Below are positions 22,041 to 32,570 of a stretch of 64,000 nucleotides of DNA, one piece after another. Every line of letters starts with the position of its first letter. The first letter of the stretch is position 1. Under the pieces are notes generated by a model, which was not told where the DNA came from, did not search any database, and worked only from the letters and a program-made list of their open reading frames with translations. The stretch comes from Istiophorus platypterus. Lineage: Eukaryota > Chordata > Actinopteri > Istiophoriformes > Istiophoridae. A program made the translations under genes and the position numbers. The DNA lies in contig CM029121.1 in the NCBI GenBank assembly GCA_016859345.1, positions 27,601,527 to 27,665,526 of the forward strand, written 5' to 3'.

Positions 22041-22825
22041 CCCGCAGCGTGTCACAGCTGTCAGACAGATCAGCCAGACCCCTCTTTACGTCAAGCCAGC
22101 AGCTGTCTGTTAGGAACCCTCCGGGTCGTCATCGGCGGCAAAATACCCCTCGACTCACAACTCGCCTCATTACCACCCTTAATGGAGGGAAGACAGAGAC
22201 AAGGTAAATACAATTACCGATCAAGGGCTCAGGACACCCGAGACCGTCCCCCCCCCACCCCCCAGTTTCACTGCCGGTACCTGACACCAGAGTCTCTCGT
22301 TACGGGGACCATAACCCCGTCCCAGCGCCGCTCCTGCCTTCATGGGCGCTCAGTGAAGAGCCCTCGTCGTTTGGGTCGGCAAACTCAGGCCCGTTTGAAG
22401 GATGTTGTTGACCTCTGAAACGGGAGGAAAATAAATCTGATGTTGGCGCTCAGGCCCAGTGAGAACCCCTCCACCCCCCACAACCCCCCTCAGCCCAAAT
22501 GCCTTTTGTGCCAGACGCTGTGATTACCCAGAGAGCCTCTGGAATGCCCCCGTCCTCATTAAAGAGACAAATATAGCCCTGGTGTGGTCCAGCGAGGGAT
22601 GCAGGGTAAATGGATGCCGCAGTGTTATGTGGCAGAAATTAAACAATGATGAATGATGATGCTCAGAGGAGGGTGGGGGTGGTGTATGGGGGGGGGGGGG
22701 GTTAAAAACAGGACTATTTCCAGCGATGGCAGAACCAAACTCTTGACACATGTGAGACATTCATTGTCTGTGGGAAATCTGACCACCGTGATGGAGGAAC
22801 ATCCAGCTTCAGGTTGTTTATTAGG
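22041..22825. promoter_or_regulatory. Candidate regulatory island(s), repeat-poor
   Basis: Two sub-segments look unlike the surrounding repeat debris. About 22180-22245 has GGTAAATACAATTACCGATC. About 22530-22660 has CTCATTAAAGAGACAAATAT and GAAATTAAACAATGATGAATG. Clusters of homeodomain, FOX and SOX-type sites in unique sequence suggest a conserved non-coding element. The segment is about 20 kb upstream of the myod1 start, the distance of the mammalian MyoD core enhancer, but no sequence equivalence is claimed. Confidence 0.25.
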
Positions 22826-23176
22826 GCCTTGAAAGCTGCTACATGTACGTTTCTGCTATTACTACATAGCTAACATTAGCACTGACAGCTGTTTACTTAC
22901 CAATATAGAAGAAACGTTGCAAGTTCAGCTTTAAACTTCATTCCTTTACTCACCAGCATTGGAAAGCAACGCTCATGTCCACTCTGGTTTCGCTTCAATC
23001 ACTTCTTTTCTCCCATTGAAGTTAGCATGCTAACAGCTAGCTTTGGTCACTTTATATTAGTGAGTCACTGTAGCGTCCAGTCCGTCCTCAGTCCAACATG
23101 AGAGGTAGTTCTGATCTGGGGATGGGTTCTAATGTCTCGACTTGTGAAAGCGACAATGACTGAAGCCCTTGGCAAC
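22826..23176. mobile_element. Family M element (copy 2), right arm missing
   Basis: It shares with 16756-17166 the ordered phrases GCTATTRCTACATAGC, AGTTAGCATGCTAAC, TTAGTGAGTCACTGT, TCCAACATGAGAGG and CAATGRCTGAAGC. The copy stops where a (CCA)n-rich tract (23178-23256) begins, so the right terminal arm is lost. Confidence 0.7.
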
Positions 23177-24449
23177 GGCCACCACCACCTCCACCAATGC
23201 TGCCACCACCAACGCCACCACCGCCACCACTACCAACGCCAACACCTCCACCCTCTCCCGGCAAGAAACCACGTCCAGCAGCAGAGAAAATTTACATTTG
23301 TTGTGTTGATCTGTGGTTGTATTTGTGTGAGAGTCTGAGTGTGACATAAGCGTAACGTGTGATATAGCTACGTAATGTCAGCTCTAATGATGATGTAACA
23401 GTTAGTGGCTGGGTGAAAACTGTGGTCACGTTTGTGGAATAATGCTGCAACACACTGGATTAAACTGTATTGTTAATAAAGGTGTTTTCATCAGTGTTTA
23501 TTAGTTGCAACTGGAGTAAGAATTTTTAGTGTACAGCTCATCAGGAACTCTGTTTTTTTCTTTTATTTTTCCTTTGCTTCCCCTTTTACTCTCAAAGCCT
23601 CCATTTTTCTCTCAGGTTGAGGAGGCGCTCTATTTATTTCTGAACTCTAGAAAGAGCCGATCTGAGAACGTTCTCCCAACGAACCGACGCGAAGGAATCT
23701 ACAAACGTCGATTAAAATACAGATTCTGTGGTGCTTTCATGCAGCGAGCAGGTTGTGTTCAACAGCCGTGTTGAATGCCCCCCCCCCAGACACACACACA
23801 CACATTGTGAGAATAGTGATGATGACCCAGATATCAGGTGGGGACGATCGCCTTCATACTGACTCAACATGACCGTCGAAACCTGTTGCCGTTACGCTCA
23901 CGCCTCCCTCTGCCCAGAACAGATAATGTATCAGCAGGTCTGTTATATCTGTTTCACTAATGTAGGTTAAACGCAGCGGGAGAATCCGCCTCGGTTTATC
24001 TGGCAGCGGCAGTGGAACATCGGTTCGCTTGGCTTCGGGACTGGGATAATCTCAGCGTGTCGTAGGTTCGGTTTCTTCCATAATAATCAAAAGGGACCGG
24101 CCTGATTATTTTATGTTCATAAACACGATACAGAACATTGACGCTGTTCCGGTGAATGTTCCGGGAGTATGAGAAACATACTGATTGGATGGCGATGAGC
24201 CCTTTGGGGTTTTTTTAGCTGCCATTTGTTCACATTAAAAGTGGGTGAATTAGCTGTTGGCAGCTCCTGTTTTTCAGCGAACCCATGGATGTATGGACAA
24301 CTGTCCCTGGATCACTCTGATACTGAAGGAAACTTAAAGTCAGGAAGATTCATAATGGAGTCCTGCAGTTTTAAAGAGCTTTTTTTTTTTTACTGATTTC
24401 TAAACAGATTCGTGGTCGTTTATTAGCAGATTGGGATTTGACTGAGCTG
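23177..24449. other. Gene-poor interval
   Basis: Begins with a (CCA)n-like tract (23178-23256). The rest is unremarkable. No exon is supported. Confidence 0.5.
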
Positions 24450-25105
24450 TTGTGTGTGTGTGTGTGTGTGTGTGGCTAACCTCCAGATGTTTTCTAGAAC
24501 ACCTGGATCAGAACCTGTCCCCCTTGGTCTCGCCCGGACCTTGTCTCCACGACCGGCTCAAAGCTGCGAAGGCGCTTCAGTCGCCATGGCTACGGTCGGA
24601 CCCGGGGACGGACGCCGCCCTGGAGCCTGAATAACAGTCACTGTCCAGTGCAGTCGAAATGGCGAAGGAATCCTGAATCTGAGTGTATGACTCACTTCAC
24701 CATACATGCTCTGATAAGTAGTAATAACTATATTAGCGTTTATGATGAAGTGACTACTACACAACTATCCACTGAACAGTCGTGTGTATGCAGAGCGGAC
24801 CAGGACGTCCCCCGTCGTTTTCAGGGGGTCCGGCGTGTGTGTGTGTATGTGTGTTTAACAGCAGAGACAGTGGAGGATTGTGGGATTGTTCGGTGGTGTG
24901 TTTGGTCCATTTAAAGGCTGGTGTGTAACTTTGTGAGATCACAGGGTGAAACCGAAGCTGCTTTAAAAAGATTCTGCCTCAGCAGCGTGTGTGTGTGTGT
25001 GTGTGTTTACTGTATATAGATATGTAATGTTGTCTTTATGAGATTGTATTTGAATTTTATGGTTTGTTTATCTGTAGTAAGTATTTCTGTAATTCAAAAT
25101 GTTTT

Positions 25106-25172
<67 letters not shown>

Positions 25173-26128
25173 CTAACCTCCAGATGTTTTCTAGAACACC
25201 TGGATCAGAACCTGTCCCCTTGGTCTCGCCGGACCTTGTCTCCTGACCGGCTCAAAGCTGCGAAAGGCGCTTCAGTCGCCATGGCTACGGTCGGATCTGG
25301 GACGGACGCCGCCCTGGAGCCTGAATAACAGTCACTGTCCAGTGCAGTCGAAATGGCGAAGGAATCCTGAATCTGAGTGTATGACTCACTTCACCATACA
25401 TGCTCTGATAAGTAGTAATAACTATATTAGCGTTTATGATGAAGTGACTACTACACAACTATCCACTGAACAGTCGTGTGTATGCAGAAGCGGACCAGGG
25501 CGTCCCCGTCGTTTTCAGGGGTCCGGCGTGTGTGTGTGTGTGTGTGTGTGTGTTTACTGTATATAGATATGTAATGTTGTCTTTATGAGATTGTATTTGA
25601 ATTTTATGGTTTGTTTATCTGTAGTAAGTATTTCTGTAATTCAAAATGTTTTAACGTGTGTGTGTGTGTGTTTACTGTATATAGATATGTAATGTTGTCT
25701 TTATGAGATTGTATTTGAATTTTATGGTTTGTTTATCTGTAGTAAGTATTTCTGTAATTCAAAATGTTTTAACGTGTGTGTGTGTGTGTGTGTTTACTGT
25801 ATATAGATATGTAATGTTGTCTTTATGAGATTGTATTTGAATTTTATGGTTTGTTTATCTGTAGTAAGTATTTCTGTAATTCAAAATGTTTTAACGTGTG
25901 TGTGTGTGTGTTTACTGTATATAGATATGTAATGTTGTCTTTATGAGATTGTATTTGAATTTTATGGTTTGTTTATCTGTAGTAAGTATTTCTGTAATTC
26001 AAAATGTTTTAACGTGTGTGTGTGTGTGTTTACTGTATATAGATATGTAATGTTGTCTTTATGAGATTGTATTTGAATTTTATGGTTTGTTTATCTGTAG
26101 TAAGTATTTCTGTAATTCAAAATGTTTT

Positions 26129-26182
<54 letters not shown>
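24450..26182. repeat. Composite tandem array: two ~375-bp A units and six ~105-bp B units separated by (GT)n
   Basis: Unit A (starting GGCTAACCTCCAGATGTTTT, ending GGTCCGGCGTGTGTG) occurs at about 24473-24850 and 25171-25545. Unit B (TTTACTGTATATAGATATGT ... AAAATGTTTTAACGTGTG) occurs once between them at 25006-25110 and then five times in tandem starting at 25553, 25671, 25793, 25911 and 26029. B copies are essentially identical apart from the length of the intervening (GT)n (periods 116-122 bp). The array closes with a (GT)n of about 50 bp ending at 26182. All frames across it are repeat translations. Confidence 0.93.
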
Positions 26183-26183
<1 letters not shown>

Positions 26184-29100
26184 TCATGAAGTGGCCTATC
26201 TGTGTGGTCTGTCACCTTTTAACCTGCAGGTCTGAGGAGCCTCCACAGTCTGAGTCAACACCTGGGCTTCACCTCACCACCCGCCATGTGCTTCAGGCCC
26301 TGCTCTTGACATGTAACCCTGTAACCCCCCACATGGCTCCTGTTAGCGTATAGTTTCAGGTGTTCTGAGAGAACCCTACAATCTCGGTTCTCAGCCGCAT
26401 CTATAAAGAGTTCTGTAAACGCCCAGTAAGTGTTTGCTTACTCTGAGCCAGAACCTCAAATGTTCCTAGACAGAACCGAGGAGCTTTGTTGCCTCTGGAG
26501 GTAAGAACAAGAGATAAATATACGACTAACATGCCAGCCGGCTCTCAGATCTCACCTTTGTTAGCGGGTTTCTGCATGGGTTTTGGCTTACTATTGTTTT
26601 CTTTGTTTTTAATTAGGTATTTCTGGTTTTGCAGATTCAGGTGGGACAGGATCCAACAGCAACATGCTGACATCTGGGAACTTTGGTTCTTAACTTCCCA
26701 CAATATATGGTATTTATTTTTGGTACAAAAACTTGAGGATATATAATCTATAGATTATCCTGTAATTAGGACAGTTGGTAGGTAGTTGGTTGTTGGCATG
26801 GTTTGCAGGGAGGTGGCCAAGCATGATGTCTGGTCCACAGATTACAGTCAAATTCTGCTTTATCCTGCTCAGCCCAGCAGGTCTCCAGCAGACCTCAGCT
26901 AAGATCACAGCAGCCCCCTCTTTTGTCAGCACAAGTGTTGATTCCCTCGACTTGTGACTACTGGGAGTGGGAGGGCAGCGGGGGGGGCTGACAGGACCAG
27001 CAGCTGAGAGCAACCCGGCTGGACCCGCCTCTGGATGTCGGACCCTAACGACGGCTCAGAGGCGTCGTCAGAACCGCCCCGTTCGTCCTGGTGGTCCACG
27101 CACACTTTGCTACATTCTTGTGCCGTACAAATGGTGAAGTACCTGTCGGACGTCGCCCCCCCGGGACCCCCAGGACCCCCGGAAACCCCGGGACCCCCTG
27201 GTTGACGAGCCCGGTGTTGACGGTTGTACTGGACATTACTGAGGCGGGTGGAAGAGCTTTTTACTTTTTTAAATCTGTGTAGAAACCAAACAAACCCACA
27301 AAACAAATGAGCCACAATCTGAACCAATGAAGATCCAGAGGTTTAATCCCAGAGAAGTAAAACAATTTTCATGACATTTCAGGTGTTTTATTGATATGAT
27401 CAGTGTTTGATCGCTTGTTAAAACTGGAATCAATCAAGCTTGTCGGTCGACTGATTATCGACAAACTATTTCCAATCGCTCAGTACATTCACCAATCTAC
27501 ATAATATATATCTATATAATAAAGCTCATGTGAATTCATGATGTGATGAATTTAATGTTATAATCACATGTGGTTTTTGGACAATTCACACACAGTATCA
27601 AACAATTTCACGTTTAACATCACATAAGAAACATTTTTACACATAGTAAAGGCTGTGGAATATTTATCATAATAAAATATGGATTATTCTTCCATTTTAT
27701 ACTTTTTATGAAATTAAAATAATCCTCTCCACTTGCTTCTGTTGAAGGTTTTCAGCCTTTTCAGTGTTCCTGTATTTGTGCCTGCATTTGTTCCTGTTTT
27801 TGTTCCTGTTTTTGTTCCTGTTTTTGTGTGCATGAGCTTGTTTCACTGTTCCAGCATTGGTCCACGAGTGTGTGTGAATTTCTCACGGCCTTTGTGTGTG
27901 TGTGTGTGTGTGTTTGGTCTCAGGTGCTTCAGTGCTTCTTGTCATACGGTTAAAATCCCTCTACTTTTTTTAAAATGAGAAAAAGGCAAAATATCGGTGA
28001 AGTTTCAGCAAATGAACTTTGACATGAAAGAAGCATCTGACTCGTTATCGAATTAAAACATGACACAAACAGAAATGTCACGTTTTTCCCATCATTGTCA
28101 GATCGTTGTCAGTCAACCTGGGTGCGTTCCCCCTGCTGCTTGTCTGACAGGAGTCAAACTGCCTGACTGCCCCGGGTCGCTGCATCAGGAGCCGTAGCGC
28201 CCTGGATCCCCCAGGCTGATTCCCCGTTTCACGCTTTTTGAGGCGCTGAATTGTCACTTCGGCTGTTTTCCAACCGCTGCAGCGCAGAAAATGCGTCAGG
28301 GCTCCCACCAGGACTCAGCCCCCTGGAGGCTGATTTACAGTCTTCCCCCAAGTCATCGCACGTCAACTCTTTTAAAACATCCTGGATTAAAAACGTCTGC
28401 TGGTGTTTCCTGGTATCACTTTGTTTAATTCTACTTCCTGTTTTCAGATTCGATCATTTCCCATGATTTAGTTTTTTTGTGAAATTCTTTTTATATGATG
28501 TTACTTCTCTGTAAATAACATTGCTGTGTTGACTTGTTCATTCATCTTCCAAACATCCTCATCGCAAATTTTTGTAGCAGAGAATCAGAATAATTATGGA
28601 TTTGTCATAATTCTGGCCACAAGATCCTCGTCCGTAAAACGTAAAGACTATGTCGGTGTTCAGGTGTTTTCAGTGACTGATTCTGTCAATTTTCTTGAAT
28701 CCAACTTTAACATACAGCAGGCTGTATTGGGGCAGAATTTTTAATTAACCTTGGTTAAAAACACCTGAACGTCAATGTTCCACTTACATTCTTTCTTTAG
28801 AGGCTTTTTATGCGGATAGACAAACGCTGGAATGTGAAATAAACTTCTGCGAGTTTGAATAATGATTGTCACGTAAACGTGCTGAAATGTAAAGCCGCAG
28901 GCCAACGTGTTTCCCTCGATCAGTTGTGACCCGGACGTGCGAGTCAGCTGAGTTGTTTTTAACCCTCACCCCCCCATGGGTGCTACATCCGGAGGTCTGA
29001 GAATGAGACGCTGAACCGCCGCTCACAGCAGATAAACCTGCAGCAGAGCAAACGGGCAGGTAACTATCAGATGAAAATCCAAACTGCACCGGGGTTATTG

Positions 29101-30009
29101 TCACCAGTAAACATCAAGACTCTGCCCCCCCCCCCCCGCCGAGCTAAAGGCAGCGTCTTCAGACGTCTTGTTTTGTCCTAAACTCGAACGTATTCGGCTC
29201 AGAATCGTGTCAAAGGGACAGAAGCAGCAGATCCTGAACCTGGCGTAAGAAATAAGGTGTTTTGTTCGTGATTCATCACGAACACGACTGACTGATTTCA
29301 GAGATCGTTGTTGAAACAGAAAGTTCTGTGAAGAGGTTTTAAAGCAACTAAGATGTTTAGATTCTCATTGGATCATCACGGTGGCGCCTGATTGGTCCCC
29401 GATTCCTTCATTCACGAGCCCAAACACACAACTGAAGTGATGAGGAGCCATTAAGGACAAGGAGTCTAAGGAGTCCAAGGAGTCCCCCACGGAACCCTGA
29501 TCTCAGCATAACAAGGTCTGGAACAGTGTTTAAAAGTAGTTACAGTATCTGACACGACTTCCTCTGTCCCTCGGTCCGGGCCTTAAGGACTCTGTCTCGG
29601 TTCTACATGAAACAGCTCAGAAGAACCAAGAACCGTCACATCATCAGCGTTTTGATCCGGATCACAGGTTCCCCGTCAGGTTACAGGCGTGAAAAATAAG
29701 TGTGTAGAGGCTCCGACCCGAGCCGCCGGCACCGGGCGAGTACGTCCCAGGTCCGGGGCGAAGTCTCCGGGCAGCGAAAGCTGATACGACACAGCGATAA
29801 AAGCCCCCCTGGGGGGGGGTAACGCTTCATCATTCCAGTTTTAACCTGTGACTGCTGTCCGCAGAGGAAACTGCCCCCCTCCCCTGCCCCTGGCCCCTCC
29901 CAAGAGATGAGCTCATCACTCTTCTGAAGAACAACATCGTCCGGAGGATATTTTCCGCTGGCAGCCTCACCACACCCGACACTCCAACACACTCTGTTCC
30001 CTTTCCTTT
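26183..30009. other. Gene-poor interval
   Basis: Contains a short GC-rich stretch with a Gly-Pro-Pro reading (about 27150-27205), three 12-bp TTCCTGTTTTTG repeats at about 27790-27830, a (GT)n tract at about 27892-27913 and C runs near 29125. No gene is supported. Confidence 0.45.
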
Positions 30010-30290
30010 TCTCTTTTCCTTTTTTTCAGGCTGCCATTAGCCTCTTGGCACACGGTTCGCTCCGCGTTATGGAGTTTGTCCCCATCAGCACCTGCCCCCG
30101 CTGCCAAAAATCTGCCCCCGCGGCCCCAGGGGCCCCCGGGCCCGGGCCAAACAAAGTTCTTTAAGTAGCAGAGGGTCGGAGCGGGCCGGACACATGAAAG
30201 CTGCAGAGCGCTGGTGGCTCTCGGAGAGACGAAACACGAGCTCCTGTTTTTCCAAAACAAAATTATTGGGGGGGTAAGTGGAAGAGATTT
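30010..30290. promoter_or_regulatory. GC-rich candidate regulatory island
   Basis: Repeat-free segment following a long pyrimidine tract and CAG. It carries TTGGCACACGG and GCTGCCAAAAATC (NFI-type half-sites) and GC-rich boxes. A 44-codon frame opens after the CAG but has no recognisable domain and no good donor, so a conserved non-coding element is preferred over an exon. Confidence 0.2.
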
Positions 30291-30292
30291 GA

Positions 30293-30526
30293 TGTGTGGG
30301 TGTGAGTGCATGTGTGTGTTAGTGTGTGTGCATGTTTGTGTGAGTGTGAGTGCATGTGTGTGTGTTTGTGTGAGTGTATTTGCGTGAGTGTGTCTGTGTG
30401 CGTGTGTGAGCAAGTGGTTGTGTAAGTGTGAGTGAGTGTGTGTGTTTGTGTGAGTGCATTAGTTTGTGTAAGGGTGTGTTTGTGTGAGTGTGTGTTTGTG
30501 TGTGTGTTTGTGACTGTGTGTGACTG

Positions 30527-30561
<35 letters not shown>

Positions 30562-30644
30562 GTGTTTGTGTGAGTGCATGTGTTTGTGTAAGGGTGTGTT
30601 TGTGTGAGTGTGTGTTTGTGTGTGTGTGTGTGACTGTGTGTGAC

Positions 30645-30675
<31 letters not shown>

Positions 30676-30681
30676 GTTTGT
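30293..30681. repeat. GT-rich satellite with a 120-bp higher-order period
   Basis: Nearly 390 bp of GT with TTT, GAG, GCAT and GACT interruptions. The interrupted block with AAGGGTGTG at 30471 recurs at 30591, showing a 120-bp duplication inside the microsatellite. Frames crossing it encode His-Thr or Cys-Val repeats and are not genes. Confidence 0.93.
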
Positions 30682-32526
30682 CTGGACGTCGGCCGAAGCC
30701 AAACCAGTTGGCTGTCGGCTCCATTTGGCTCCTGTCACACTCTCTCCATTTCTCATAGAGGGGCCATAAGGAAGGCCTCAGCATGACCAGTTCCCAGAAT
30801 GCCCCTGTGCTGTTCCCAACGCTGGCCATTCATCTCCTCTCTCACCCCACCGCTCCCCAGAGCCCTCATTTAAACCCATTTAAACCCCCCACCCCCGACT
30901 CCAAATATGACTCAGATCAAGTGTCCGGCACGGCTCGGCGAGCGGAGCAAGGCATTCCGACCGGGACGGGTGGAGGGTTCGGTTCCCACCGGGGCTGCAG
31001 GTATCTGCACGGAGAACGTAGGCCGAGGTTCCACCGATAAAAGCTTCAATCAAACAACATCTTCTAGAAGTCACAGGAAAATAAACCGAGTAAATTCAGT
31101 TTATCTACTGAACCAAACCAAACTAAACTAAACAGACTTTGAGCTTCAGGGTCCGTTTGGCTGCTCAGCCATAGTTTCTGGTGCAGGTTGTGTTTGATAT
31201 CATTGATCTCAATGCTTCCACTTAGGCTCAGCTGTCAACGTTGAACTAAAACTGCCCCAAAAAGACAAAATGCAGTAAGTAAACATTAGGTCAAAGTGTA
31301 GTTAGGACCTGGATCTGACATTTTTTATGTTTGTTTTGCACATATGATGTAATTATAGACATTGAAAAAAAAGGTTTAAATTTTTAAAGAAACACTAGGT
31401 TAAATGTGGATTAAAAAATAGAGTAATAAAAAAACCTAGACAGTGAACGTCAGCTTTCCTGCAGTTACCCATCGCTGCCTCCGTGGGGCAGATGTTAGAA
31501 AACTAAAAATTATGTCCATTTTCTAAGGGAAGATACAAGGCACTGTCTTAAAGCTGCTAATTTTCTTTTTCTTTCTGAGGAGGTTGTGGAGACCAAAAAT
31601 GGAGCTAAAAGAAGAGGGAGTCCTGGATTTAGATTCATCAGGTGGACTCGGAGACCAGATGCAGAGGTTGAGATGGTCAACTGTTTGATGACAAGTTCAT
31701 ATAAACCTAAAAAGTGATGATAAGGTTGCAGGTAAAATGGCCGCCTCGTGGACGTTCACATCCTGCAGTCTTTCTTCAGCCCGAAACAGCGATTGGCGAG
31801 TGACGTGTCACGTGACGCGGAGGCTGAGGTGTCAGGTGCGACGAGCGTCGGTCGCCTTCATCTCAGCCACGTTTGCCTCCATTAATACTCCTCGTCCCTA
31901 ATCCCACCCACTGTCCGACACCAGGTCTGTTCCAATCGGCTGCCAACAAGCTACGATGCTAAAACCAGCACATGTTCGGCGAAGCACGCCCCACAAAGAC
32001 AAATGTTTATCAAGTGAACCTTGACATCGAATCCAGTTTCATCTTTTATAAGTTCAAGTGTCTCTTATCGCTGACATCTCCATCAAAACAAGGTCAGATT
32101 TCGGTTCATTCATATGTTCGACTGTTTATATCATTAAAACGTCTGAGTTTCAGGCCCATAAAGCTCCACCTGCTGCAGTCAGTGCCCGCCGTTCTCCCTG
32201 TTGCCCCGGCCGGCCGAATACCTCAGATGTTCCGTAATGCCGTTTAACCAGACCCCCCCTCGGAGAAACCGCCCGGCAAGGGGCTTTTCTTCTCCCCGGG
32301 TTCGGTGGACTCAGACAAACCACAGGATCTAATCCCGTTTCCCAGTGGCGGACAAAGCGGTGAAACCCCGGCAAGCGGTGAAACCCCGTCTAAGCAGCGG
32401 AGGCGCCACCCCCCCCCACTTCTGCCGCCCTGCCGGCACTCAGCCAGGGTTCAGGGTGGGGGGTCGTCCCACCCGAGCTCAGAAAACCAACCAGGAACAG
32501 CAGGAACAGACCCACCAGGCTATCTG

Positions 32527-32570
<44 letters not shown>

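Noticed and set aside
21918..22418. 166-codon frame across the 12-bp minisatellite
   Set aside because: The repeated RRWP/HRWP peptides follow from the repeat unit, and the flanking residues match nothing known.
25553..26182. Five regularly spaced repeats resembling a CRISPR-like layout
   Set aside because: The repeat unit is about 105 bp and the spacers are (GT)n microsatellite, in a vertebrate genome. It is a minisatellite.
30042..30160. Possible exon after a strong pyrimidine tract and CAG (44 open codons)
   Set aside because: It ends in a stop without a usable donor and has no recognisable domain; treated as a candidate non-coding island instead.
30263..30829. 188-codon His-Thr-rich frame
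   Set aside because: Produced by the GT/CA satellite; repeat translation only.
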